A stretch of 64,000 nucleotides of DNA from Kribbella amoyensis (GTDB taxonomy: Bacteria > Actinomycetota > Actinomycetes > Propionibacteriales > Kribbellaceae): the NCBI RefSeq assembly GCF_007828865.1, contig NZ_VIVK01000001.1:1116001-1180000 (forward strand), written 5' to 3'. The notes beneath the pieces were generated by a model. It made no database searches and was not told where the DNA came from. It worked only from the letters and a program-made list of their open reading frames with translations. Shown in pieces: positions 45,215-53,477 of the stretch. Each line of letters opens with the position of its first letter. The first letter of the stretch is position 1. Both the position numbers and the translations under genes were made by a program.

Positions 45215-45322
45215 GGGTACTCACTCCTGGCAGCTGGGATCGGGACCCCCTCGGTCTCCGTTCGGCTCCACCCTCCGGCATCCCGGCGGCCGGTACCTCC
45301 TACGCGGCGGATGATCCAGCGG

Positions 45323-45339
45323 TCACCCGGCACGGGTGA
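45323..45339. promoter_or_regulatory. Shared palindrome, perfect copy TCACCCG-GCA-CGGGTGA
   Basis: Perfect 7+7 palindrome in the divergent gap between the DUF6325-like gene (109 bases) and the second sulfatase (141 bases). Best copy of the motif. Confidence 0.7.
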
Positions 45340-45479
45340 GTCCGGCGACGGCCGGGCCCGGCCACCATCAGGAGTGCTGATCCGGTGGGTGGGTGCCCCG
45401 CCCACCGGATCGCTCGGCCTGCGTCGACTGACGGGCACATCGGACCGGCCGGTGGGCCACGGGGGTGGAGGAGACGATC

Positions 45480-47837
45480 GTGAACGAGCCGCAGCGCGAG
45501 GTACTGCCGATCCCGGACCGGCCCGCGACCGGCCCGGTGACCTTCGACGCGAAGGACCCGGACGCCTCCTTCCCACCGATCGAGCCGTTGTACCCGCCCG
45601 CGGGGGCGCCGAACGTCCTGGTGGTGCTGATCGACGACTGTGGATTCGGCGCCGCCAGTACGTTCGGTGGACCGGTGCGGACGCCGGCGTTCGACCGGCT
45701 GGCCGCGGGTGGTCTGCGGTACACCCGGTTCCACACCACGGCGCTGTGTTCGCCGACCCGGGCCGCGCTGTTGTCCGGCCGGAACCACCACACCGTCGGG
45801 ATGGGCGGGATCACCGAGATCGCGACGTCCGCACCCGGGTACAACTCGCTGCGCCCGAACACCTGTGCCCCGCTGGCCGAGACGCTCAAGCTGAACGGGT
45901 ACTCGACCGCGCAGTTCGGCAAGTGTCACGAGGTTCCGGTCTGGCAGACCAGTCCGCTGGGCCCGTTCGACAACTGGCCGAGCGGGGGCGGCGGATTCGG
46001 GCACTTCTACGGATTCATCGGCGGCGAGACGAACCAGTACGCGCCGGCGCTCTATCGCGACACGGTGCCGGTGGAGCCGGACCGGACCCCCGAGGAGGGG
46101 TACCACTTCACCGAGGACATGACCGATCACGCGATCGCCTGGGTCCGCCAGCAGAAGGCGCTGATGCCGGCCCGGCCGTTCTTCGTGTACTACGCGCCCG
46201 GGGCGACCCACGCGCCGCATCACGTACCGCGCGAGTGGTCGGAGCGGTACCGCGGCCAGTTCGACCAGGGGTGGGACGCGCTGCGTGAGGAGACGATCGC
46301 GCGGCAGAAGAAGCTCGGCGTGATCCCACCGGAGGCGGAGCTCACGGCCCGGCCGGCCGAGATCCCCAGCTGGGAAGAGATGCCGGTCGACCTCAGACCG
46401 GTGCTCGCCCGGCAGATGGAGGTGTACGCCGGGTTCCTCGAACACACCGACCACCACGTCGGCCGGTTGATCGACGCGCTCACCGAGCTCGAGGTCCTCG
46501 ACGACACGCTGGTCTACCTGATCATCGGCGACAACGGCGCCTCGGCCGAGGGCGACGTGCACGGGTCGTTCAACGAGCTGATGAACCTGAACGGCGTCGG
46601 CGGACTGCAGACCACCGAGTTCATGGCCGACCGGATCGGCGACTTCGGCACCCCGGCCGCGTACAACCACTACGCGGTCGGCTGGGCGCACGCGATGGAC
46701 ACGCCGTACCAGTGGACCAAGCAGGTCGCGTCGCACTGGGGTGGGACCCGCACCGGCACGGTGGTGCACTGGCCGGCCGGGATCACCGCGCGCGGCGAGG
46801 TACGACACCAGTTCCACCATGTCATCGACGTCGCGCCGACCGTTCTCGAAGCAGCCGGCCTGCCCGAGCCGGCGGTCGTTCACGGCGTGCAGCAGCTCCC
46901 GCTGGAGGGCGTCAGCATGGCGTACACGTTCGCCGACGCGGACGCGGCCGAGCGGCACACAACGCAGTACTTCGAGATGTTCTGCAACCGCGGGATCTAC
47001 CACCTGGGCTGGACCGCGGTGACCCGGCATTCCACGCCCTGGGTGGTCGGCGAGCTCCCACCGTTGGCGGACGACGTGTGGGAGTTGTACGGCCCGGACG
47101 ACTGGACCCAGGCGCACGACCTGGCCGCCGAACACCCCGAACGACTGGCACGACTGCAACAGCTGTTCCTGCTGGAAGCCTCGCGCTACAACGCGTTTCC
47201 GCTGGACGATCGCCGGGTGGAACGGTTCGACCCTGCCATGGCCGGGCGGCCGACCCTGATCCAGGGCTCCAGCCAGCTGCTGTTCGGCGGGATGGGCCGG
47301 CTCAGTGAGAACACGGTGCTCAACCTGAAGAACAAGTCGCACGCGATCACCGCCGACTTCACCGTCCCGAACGGCGGCGCGTCGGGGGTGATCGTGGCCC
47401 AGGGCGGCGCCTTCGGCGGCTGGGCGTTGTACCTGGACGACGGCCGTCCGGCGTACTGCTACAACCTGTTCGGCCTGCAGCGGTTCAAGGTGTACGGCGA
47501 GGTGGTGGTCCCGGCGGGCGACCACCAGGTACGCCTGGAGTTCAGCTATGACGGCGGCGGGTTGGGCAAGGGCGGGACCGCGGATCTGTACCTGGACGGC
47601 GAGCACACCGGCAGCGGGCGGATCGACGGCACGGTCCCGCTGGTGTTCTCCGCCGACGAGACCACCGACGTCGGCAGCGACAGCGCCACCCCGGTCAGCG
47701 ACGACTACGGTCCCCGGGACAGCGGGTTCACCGGCCGGATCCACCGGGTCCAGCTCGATCTCGGCGACGACGCCGGCGCCGTCGACCACCTGATCGCCGC
47801 CGACGACTGGATGCGGATCGTCACCACCCGGCAGTAG
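45480..47837 (+). CDS. Large type I (formylglycine) arylsulfatase
   Basis: Sulfatase of 785 residues. Blocks: VLVVLIDDCGFGAAST (metal), LCSPTRAALLSGRNHHT (canonical CxPxR modification motif), QFGKCHEVP (Lys and His), and LIIGDNGASAEG (metal). The catalytic part ends near residue 580; the last 200 residues form an extra beta-rich domain with YDGGGLGKGGTADLYLDG, as in the AtsA-like long arylsulfatases. No signal peptide. The GTG at 45480 is preferred because GGAGGAG ends six bases upstream. An FGE gene follows 670 bases later. Confidence 0.93.
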   Translation: MNEPQREVLPIPDRPATGPVTFDAKDPDASFPPIEPLYPPAGAPNVLVVLIDDCGFGAASTFGGPVRTPAFDRLAAGGLRYTRFHTTALCSPTRAALLSGRNHHTVGMGGITEIATSAPGYNSLRPNTCAPLAETLKLNGYSTAQFGKCHEVPVWQTSPLGPFDNWPSGGGGFGHFYGFIGGETNQYAPALYRDTVPVEPDRTPEEGYHFTEDMTDHAIAWVRQQKALMPARPFFVYYAPGATHAPHHVPREWSERYRGQFDQGWDALREETIARQKKLGVIPPEAELTARPAEIPSWEEMPVDLRPVLARQMEVYAGFLEHTDHHVGRLIDALTELEVLDDTLVYLIIGDNGASAEGDVHGSFNELMNLNGVGGLQTTEFMADRIGDFGTPAAYNHYAVGWAHAMDTPYQWTKQVASHWGGTRTGTVVHWPAGITARGEVRHQFHHVIDVAPTVLEAAGLPEPAVVHGVQQLPLEGVSMAYTFADADAAERHTTQYFEMFCNRGIYHLGWTAVTRHSTPWVVGELPPLADDVWELYGPDDWTQAHDLAAEHPERLARLQQLFLLEASRYNAFPLDDRRVERFDPAMAGRPTLIQGSSQLLFGGMGRLSENTVLNLKNKSHAITADFTVPNGGASGVIVAQGGAFGGWALYLDDGRPAYCYNLFGLQRFKVYGEVVVPAGDHQVRLEFSYDGGGLGKGGTADLYLDGEHTGSGRIDGTVPLVFSADETTDVGSDSATPVSDDYGPRDSGFTGRIHRVQLDLGDDAGAVDHLIAADDWMRIVTTRQ

Positions 47838-47850
47838 CGGCGTCCTGGCT

Positions 47851-47867
47851 TCACCCGCTGTGGGTGA
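47851..47867. promoter_or_regulatory. Shared palindrome, TCACCCG-CTG-TGGGTGA
   Basis: 80 bases before the DUF1269 gene; six of seven arm pairs match. Confidence 0.65.
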
Positions 47868-47946
47868 TTACGGGCCCGGTGCCCACGGACTTCACTGCAG
47901 GAGTCCGGACGTTGAGCTGGTCGATCCCAGATGGAAGGAGTTCCTC

Positions 47947-48438
47947 GTGGCCACGTTGACGGTATGGAAGTTCCCCACCGCGCAGGGGGCGGAGGAGGCG
48001 AAGGAGACGCTGCAGCGGCTGCAGAAGGAGGAACTGATCCAGATCCACGACGCCGCGATCGTGTACTGGCAGGAGGGCGCGAAGAAGCCGAAGACCCGGC
48101 AGCTGCACAACATGGCCGGTGCCGGTGCGCTCGGCGGTGCGTTCTGGGGCATGCTGTTCGGCCTGATCTTCTTCGTGCCGTTGCTGGGGGCGGCGATCGG
48201 GGCCGCGGCCGGCGCGCTCGCCGGTTCGCTCAGCGACGTCGGGATCGACGACGACTTCATCGCGTCGGTCCGGTCCAAGGTGACTCCGGGCACGTCGGCG
48301 CTGTTCGTGATGACCAGCGGCGCCGTGATGGACAAGGTCGAGGAAGCGTTCAAGGGCCACCACGCCGAACTGCTCAAGACCAACCTGTCCGGCGAGCAGG
48401 AAGCCAAGCTGCGCGAGGTGTTCACCGGGGACGAGTGA
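47947..48438 (+). CDS. DUF1269 domain protein
   Basis: Protein of 163 residues from a GTG with AAGGAG upstream. DUF1269 pattern: TLTVWKFPTAQGAEEA, IHDAAIVYWQEGAKKP, a Gly/Ala-rich double hydrophobic segment (GALGGAFWGMLFGLIFFVPLLG), then VTPGTSALFVMT. These membrane-associated proteins are common in stress clusters but have no proven function. A shared palindrome lies 80 bases upstream; the FGE gene follows after 71 bases. Confidence 0.88.
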   Translation: MATLTVWKFPTAQGAEEAKETLQRLQKEELIQIHDAAIVYWQEGAKKPKTRQLHNMAGAGALGGAFWGMLFGLIFFVPLLGAAIGAAAGALAGSLSDVGIDDDFIASVRSKVTPGTSALFVMTSGAVMDKVEEAFKGHHAELLKTNLSGEQEAKLREVFTGDE

Positions 48439-48509
48439 GTTTCCGGAATCCCGGGTGACCGTTCCGGCCTCACCGCCGGGACGGTCCTCGGTCCGAGGGG
48501 GGAGCTGGC

Positions 48510-49520
48510 ATGAGTGACGTCACCGACGACCGGCCGGCACTGCCCGCCGCACTCCCGGCCGGCCCGGCCGCCGACCTGGTCTCGCCGGTCGCGGATCCGC
48601 CGGCGCTGGCCGCGGCGGGGATGGTCTGGATTCCCGGTGGGACCTTCCGGATGGGGTCCGACGACCACTACCCGGAGGAGGCGCCGGTCCGTCCGGTCGC
48701 CGTCGACGGGTTCTGGATCGACCGGTACCAGGTCCGTAACCGGGACTTCGCCCGCTTCGTGCACGCGACCGGGTACGTGACCGTCGCCGAACGGCGCCCC
48801 CGGCTCGCCGACTCCGCGGACGCCGCGGCTGAGTTGTTGGTGCCCGGGTCCAGCGTGTTCGTCCAGCCGGCCCAGCGGGTCGATCTGCGGAATCCCTTGC
48901 TGTGGTGGAAGTACGTCCCCGGCGCGAGCTGGCGGCGACCACGGGGACCGCACAGTTCGATCTGGCGGATCCCGGACCATCCCGTCGTCCACCTGGCCTG
49001 GGCCGACGCGGTTGCTTACGCGCGCTGGGCCGGCCGGGAGATCCCGACCGAGGCGGAGTGGGAGTACGCGGCCCGAGGTGGGCTGGACGGTGCGCCGTAC
49101 GCCTGGGGGACCGAGTTCGCGCCGGGCGGGCGGATGATGGCGAACACCTGGCAGGGCGAGTTCCCGATCGAGAACACCCGCGCCGACGGGTACGCGGGGA
49201 CGTCACCGGTCGGCCGGTACCCGGCGAACGGGTACGGCCTGTACGACATGATCGGCAACGTCTGGGAGTGGACCGCCGACTGGTACGCCGCGCACCCGGA
49301 TCCCCGGCATGCGTGCTGCAGCGGCGATCCGCGGACCCGTGACCCGCTGGCCGACGGCGGCCCGGTACCGACGAAGGTGCTCAAGGGCGGCTCGCATCTG
49401 TGCGCGCCCAACTACTGCCGGCGGTACCGTCCGGCCGCGCGGATCTCGCAGGCGGTCGACATCTCCACGTCCCACCTGGGACTACGGTGCATCGTGCGGG
49501 CTCCTGGCCCCACTGAGTGA
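48510..49520 (+). CDS. Formylglycine-generating enzyme (SUMF1/FGE) family protein, second copy
   Basis: Protein of 336 residues with the full FGE order: VWIPGGTFRMGSDDHYPEE, DRYQVRNRDFARFVHATGYVT, REIPTEAEWEYAARGG, NGYGLYDMIGNVWEWTADWY, and CAPNYCRRYRPAAR with both active Cys. A 35-residue Ala/Pro-rich start precedes the domain. Its likely client is the large sulfatase upstream. The last 39 bases overlap the convergent AI-2E-type transporter gene. Confidence 0.92.
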   Translation: MSDVTDDRPALPAALPAGPAADLVSPVADPPALAAAGMVWIPGGTFRMGSDDHYPEEAPVRPVAVDGFWIDRYQVRNRDFARFVHATGYVTVAERRPRLADSADAAAELLVPGSSVFVQPAQRVDLRNPLLWWKYVPGASWRRPRGPHSSIWRIPDHPVVHLAWADAVAYARWAGREIPTEAEWEYAARGGLDGAPYAWGTEFAPGGRMMANTWQGEFPIENTRADGYAGTSPVGRYPANGYGLYDMIGNVWEWTADWYAAHPDPRHACCSGDPRTRDPLADGGPVPTKVLKGGSHLCAPNYCRRYRPAARISQAVDISTSHLGLRCIVRAPGPTE

Positions 49521-50663
49521 ACCGCCCTCGCCTGGCGTCTTCCCGTCCTGGTCCGCTGTCTCGGCCTCTTCGGTTTCCGGCTCGCCCGCTTCGACTTCGG
49601 GTGGCGTGGTGTCGCCGTTGTCCCGGTTCGAGAGCAACGGCGTCAGCCAGGCCGACTGTGGATCGACGTCCACCAGCAGCGCCCGGACCAGCAGGCTCAG
49701 CGGGATCGCGAGCAACGCGCCCAGACCGCCGATCACCCACGACCAGAACACCAGCGACAGGAACGTCAGCGTGGTCGACAACCCGACCGCGTCGCCGACG
49801 ATCTTCGGCTGGATCACGCTCTGGATGATGAAGTTGATCACGCTGTAGACCACGACGACGGTGAGCGCCAGGCTCCAACCGCCCTCGAGCAGGCCGAGCA
49901 CCGCGGGCGGGATCACGCCGATCACGAAGCCGATGTTCGGGATGTAGTTGGTGATGAACGCGAGCAGTCCCCACAGCACCGGGACCGGGATCCCGAGGAT
50001 GGCCAGCGCGACCGTGTCGATCACGGCGACGATGAACCCGAACACGGTCGACACCACCAGGTACCGCCGGGTGCCGTGCGCGAACGACAGCAATGCGGCG
50101 ACCAGGGACGACCGGGACGCCTCCGCGCGGCTCAGCAGGGCCGGGAACGTACCCGCGTCCATGGTCAGGAACAGCAGCAGCGCGAGGATGAAGACCAGAC
50201 TGGACACCGCGTCCACCACGCTGCCGAGCAACGCCTGGATGACGCCCGCGATCCGGCCGAAGTCGGCGGTGCCGAGGACCTGGGTGATCTGGTCCTGCCC
50301 GATCCCGAGTTCGGCCAGTTTGGCGGCCACGTCGTCGACCAGATCGTCGAACTCCGTCGCGTACGACGGGAGCAGGGTGGCGAACCGCGCGGTCGCGATC
50401 ACCAGCGCGACGGCCAGGCCGAGCAGCAGCCCGTACACGGTGATCACGCAGATCAGCGAGGCGGCCCAGTTCGGCAGTTTCAGCCGACGCAGCCAGCCGC
50501 GGACCGGGTGGACGACGATCGTCAGGACCAACGCGAGGAACACCGGACCGACCAGGCCCGCCGCGGACCGCAGCCCGGCGATCACGACCACCGCCGCCGC
50601 GAACGTTCCCAGTACGACCAGTCCCCGCGGCACAATCGGCCGGTCGTCCAGCGTTGGTGCCAT
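49482..50663 (-). CDS. AI-2E family transporter (YdiK/PerM-like)
   Basis: Membrane protein of 393 residues with about eight hydrophobic segments. The family hallmark is the late WGLLAFITNYIPNIGFVIGVIPP with the following VYSVINFIIQSVIQPKIVG and a central soluble helix pair. The AI-2 exporter name covers many unrelated solute exporters, so the substrate is open. The C-terminal 50 residues are acidic and disordered. A shared palindrome lies 63 bases upstream. Confidence 0.9.
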   Translation of the reverse strand: MAPTLDDRPIVPRGLVVLGTFAAAVVVIAGLRSAAGLVGPVFLALVLTIVVHPVRGWLRRLKLPNWAASLICVITVYGLLLGLAVALVIATARFATLLPSYATEFDDLVDDVAAKLAELGIGQDQITQVLGTADFGRIAGVIQALLGSVVDAVSSLVFILALLLFLTMDAGTFPALLSRAEASRSSLVAALLSFAHGTRRYLVVSTVFGFIVAVIDTVALAILGIPVPVLWGLLAFITNYIPNIGFVIGVIPPAVLGLLEGGWSLALTVVVVYSVINFIIQSVIQPKIVGDAVGLSTTLTFLSLVFWSWVIGGLGALLAIPLSLLVRALLVDVDPQSAWLTPLLSNRDNGDTTPPEVEAGEPETEEAETADQDGKTPGEGGSLSGARSPHDAP

Positions 50664-50725
50664 CCGGGTCCCCTCGGGTCCGACGACGACTGCCCTCAGT
50701 GTTCGTCCCCGCCCCGGCGGCTGGC

Positions 50726-50742
50726 TCACCCGTCTCAGGTGA
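50726..50742. promoter_or_regulatory. Shared palindrome, TCACCCG-TCT-CAGGTGA
   Basis: 63 bases before the AI-2E-type gene on the minus strand and just past the stop of the LuxR/LAL regulator gene. Confidence 0.6.
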
Positions 50743-50749
50743 GCCCGCG

Positions 50750-53416
50750 CTACATCAGGTCCACGCTGCGCGCCACCCGCAGCGCCGCCGAGCGTTTCTC
50801 CACGCCCAGCTTCCGGTACAGCGACATCAGGTGCGTCTTCACCGTGTTCTCGGTGATGAACAACGCCTGCGCGATCTCGGTGTACGAGCTGCCGAGCGCG
50901 AGCTGGTCGAGCACGTCGGCCTCCCGGGCGGTCAGCTTGATCCGGGCCCCGTTGATCACCGCTTCCAGCCGGCGCGGTGGAGCCGTCTTCACCCCGAGCG
51001 GCGTCCTGGTCAGCAGGGCGACACCGCCCGCGTCGCTCCACGACGACTCGTACCCGGACAGCTTCTCCAGCACGACCTCGGCGTACGGATGCGGGCTCGG
51101 GCCGGCGACGTACCGGCGGAGCAGGTCGAGGAACGCGGGCTCCTGACCAGCGGAGGCGACGGCGTACAGCATGCGTTGCGGGGCGACCCGGTTCAGGGTG
51201 TCGATCAGCGCTGTCTCGGCCGCTCGGTCATCGCCGAGCCGGAGCAGCAGTACGGTCCGGAACGCGGCTGCCGAGGCGGCCAGTACCGGGTGGACGTCAC
51301 CCTTCGCGAGGGCGGCTTCGATCGCCTCCAAGGTGGCCCGCAGGTCACCGTCGAAGACCAGGTCGAGGGCACGGACCAGGTCCGCCTCGGCCTGGCTACC
51401 GGTGCGCTCCAGTACCTCCAGCTGACTCTCGACACCGGACCGGTCACCGACCAGCACCGACACCCAGAACCGCAGCAGGGCCAGGTCTCTCGCCAGGAAC
51501 GACGGCAGCGGGCCCGCCGAGGTGGGATCCGTGGTGAGCTCGGTCCGGGCCTCGTCCAGGTTCCCCTTCTCGATCAGCAGGACCACCCGCAGCATCGTCC
51601 GGAGCGCCGCGACCACGGTGTCCGACTTGGCCACGTCGGTGGTGGCGACCTTCTGCTCCCACCGTTGCGCGGCCTCCAGGTCGAGCTGGTTGAGCGCCGC
51701 GAACCCCAGGACCACGTGCGCTCGTACCTTGTAGTCCTCGGCGAGGTGCTCCCCCGCGATGTCCAGCGCGGACTGGGCCGAGCGGGCCGCCGTCTGCATC
51801 TGGCCACGGACGTACTGCACGACGGCCCGGTGCGCGAGGCCCCCCGCGATCAGCTGGCGATGACCGGCCATCCGTGCGGTCACCAGGGCCTCGTCGAGAT
51901 GGCCGAACGCCTCGTCGAGCCCGTCCGCCCAGGTCTCCGCGGCGGCGAGCTCGATCAGCAGCCAGGCCAGCCGTTCCGGACCGAGGACGGCGCGATGCCG
52001 GCCGTTCTCGGCGGCGTGGTTCGGGAGCAGGAAGGACCCGGTCCGGTTGATCGCGTCCCGGACGTCGTACCAGCCGTACCGCGACTCCCACAGCTGCAGC
52101 AGCAACGCGTCGGCCTCGAGCGCGTCGTCGTCCGGCGTGGTCGAGTCGGTGTCCTCCGCCGCGGCCTCGGCGGCGTCGGCGGCCGAGGCGGCGTCCATCA
52201 TCGCCCCCATCACGTCACCGGTGAGCCGGCGCATCAGGCCGCGGACCCCGAGCAGCTGCGGGTGCGCGTCCACGTACCCGTCGGGCAGCGCCTCGAACCC
52301 GGCCCCGACCAGCCCGAGGTTGCCACCGGCCAGGACCGTCGGGCCATGGCCGAGCAGGACCCGGGCGAGCAGGCCGGGATCGTCTGCCCCGAGCGCGTTG
52401 CGCAGTGCGGCGCCGGCCTCGCCCCGGTTCTCGTAGTACAACGCGGCTCGGTGGTGAGCGGCGACGATCAACCTGGCGTCCTCGGGACGACCGACGACCC
52501 GGCGCCGCAACAACTCCACCAACAGCGGGTGGTAGTGGTAGATCGGCTCCGCACCGGGCTCGTCGGCGTACGCCGTGACGAGCAACCCGCTGCCGGCCAG
52601 GTCCGCGAGCATCGGGCCCGCGTCCGGGTCACCGCTGAGTACCGCGGCCAGCCGCCCGGTCACGGTGGTCGCGCCGAACGTACTCAGCAACATCGTCTGG
52701 ACGCGTTCGTCCAGGGTGCTGAACGTCTCGCCCAGCAACAGGTCCAGGACCGGGCGCTCGGTGACGATCGGGGCGGCCGCATCCCCGGACGAGGCGATCG
52801 CGCGCGCCGCGAGCACGAGCGCGGCGGCCCAGCCGGCCGTCTTCTGCTGCAGGATCTGCACGTCCTCCGCGGTGGCGCGCTCGGCGTGAGCGTGGACCAG
52901 AGCGGCCGCCTCACTGTCGGTGAACCGCAGATCGCGCGAACGCAACGTGGAACCGAGACCACGCAGTTCGAGCTCGGCGACCGGCAGCGGCAGGTCGTAC
53001 CGGCCGGCCAGGACCAACCGGACCGCGTGCGGCTCGTCGGTGAGCACCTTCGCGAGCGCCGCGAACGTCGACGGCGGCAACAGGTGCGCGTCGTCGACCA
53101 CGACCGGTGCGGGCATCACGGTCGCGTCCGCCCCGTCGGCCTCGGCGAGGATCTGCTCCAGGATCTCCGGCTCCTGCGCGGGCACCCACAGCACGTCCTG
53201 GCCGGTGTCCCGGCGGCGCGCGGCCCAGTCGGACAGCAGGACGGTCTTCCCCGTCCCGGCCGGCGCGACCAGCATCGTCAGCGGCGACCGGGCGCCACGA
53301 TCCAACGCAGCGTGCAGCCGCCCACGAGTCACCAGCGTCAGCGGCGGCCGCGGTGTACGTGCTGCCGCCGGACGCCGGACACCCTCGTGCGCATCCCCAG
53401 GCCCCCGAATAGCCAC
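50750..53416 (-). CDS. Large ATP-binding LuxR-type (LAL/MalT-like) transcriptional regulator
   Basis: Regulator of 888 residues. Walker A APAGTGKTV near residue 52 and Walker B VVVDDAHLL near 108 mark the STAND ATPase; the long middle is TPR-like helices; the C-terminal LuxR helix-turn-helix is LTAREADVLDQLALGSSY followed by ITENTVKTHLMSLYRKLG. STAND regulators bind DNA after ligand and ATP binding. It sits among genes sharing the TCACCCG-N3-CGGGTGA palindrome, making it a leading candidate to read that motif; this is inference. Confidence 0.92.
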   Translation of the reverse strand: MAIRGPGDAHEGVRRPAAARTPRPPLTLVTRGRLHAALDRGARSPLTMLVAPAGTGKTVLLSDWAARRRDTGQDVLWVPAQEPEILEQILAEADGADATVMPAPVVVDDAHLLPPSTFAALAKVLTDEPHAVRLVLAGRYDLPLPVAELELRGLGSTLRSRDLRFTDSEAAALVHAHAERATAEDVQILQQKTAGWAAALVLAARAIASSGDAAAPIVTERPVLDLLLGETFSTLDERVQTMLLSTFGATTVTGRLAAVLSGDPDAGPMLADLAGSGLLVTAYADEPGAEPIYHYHPLLVELLRRRVVGRPEDARLIVAAHHRAALYYENRGEAGAALRNALGADDPGLLARVLLGHGPTVLAGGNLGLVGAGFEALPDGYVDAHPQLLGVRGLMRRLTGDVMGAMMDAASAADAAEAAAEDTDSTTPDDDALEADALLLQLWESRYGWYDVRDAINRTGSFLLPNHAAENGRHRAVLGPERLAWLLIELAAAETWADGLDEAFGHLDEALVTARMAGHRQLIAGGLAHRAVVQYVRGQMQTAARSAQSALDIAGEHLAEDYKVRAHVVLGFAALNQLDLEAAQRWEQKVATTDVAKSDTVVAALRTMLRVVLLIEKGNLDEARTELTTDPTSAGPLPSFLARDLALLRFWVSVLVGDRSGVESQLEVLERTGSQAEADLVRALDLVFDGDLRATLEAIEAALAKGDVHPVLAASAAAFRTVLLLRLGDDRAAETALIDTLNRVAPQRMLYAVASAGQEPAFLDLLRRYVAGPSPHPYAEVVLEKLSGYESSWSDAGGVALLTRTPLGVKTAPPRRLEAVINGARIKLTAREADVLDQLALGSSYTEIAQALFITENTVKTHLMSLYRKLGVEKRSAALRVARSVDLM

Positions 53417-53477
53417 GCTTCGCCCCTCCCGGCCGGCGTGCTCCTGCGTTGAGCCTCACTGCTGCCCTTGTGTGCTC

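Noticed and set aside
48452..48486. An eleventh TCACCCG palindrome before the second FGE gene
   Set aside because: Half-sites are present (CGGGTGA at 48452) but the arms do not pair with three-base spacing.
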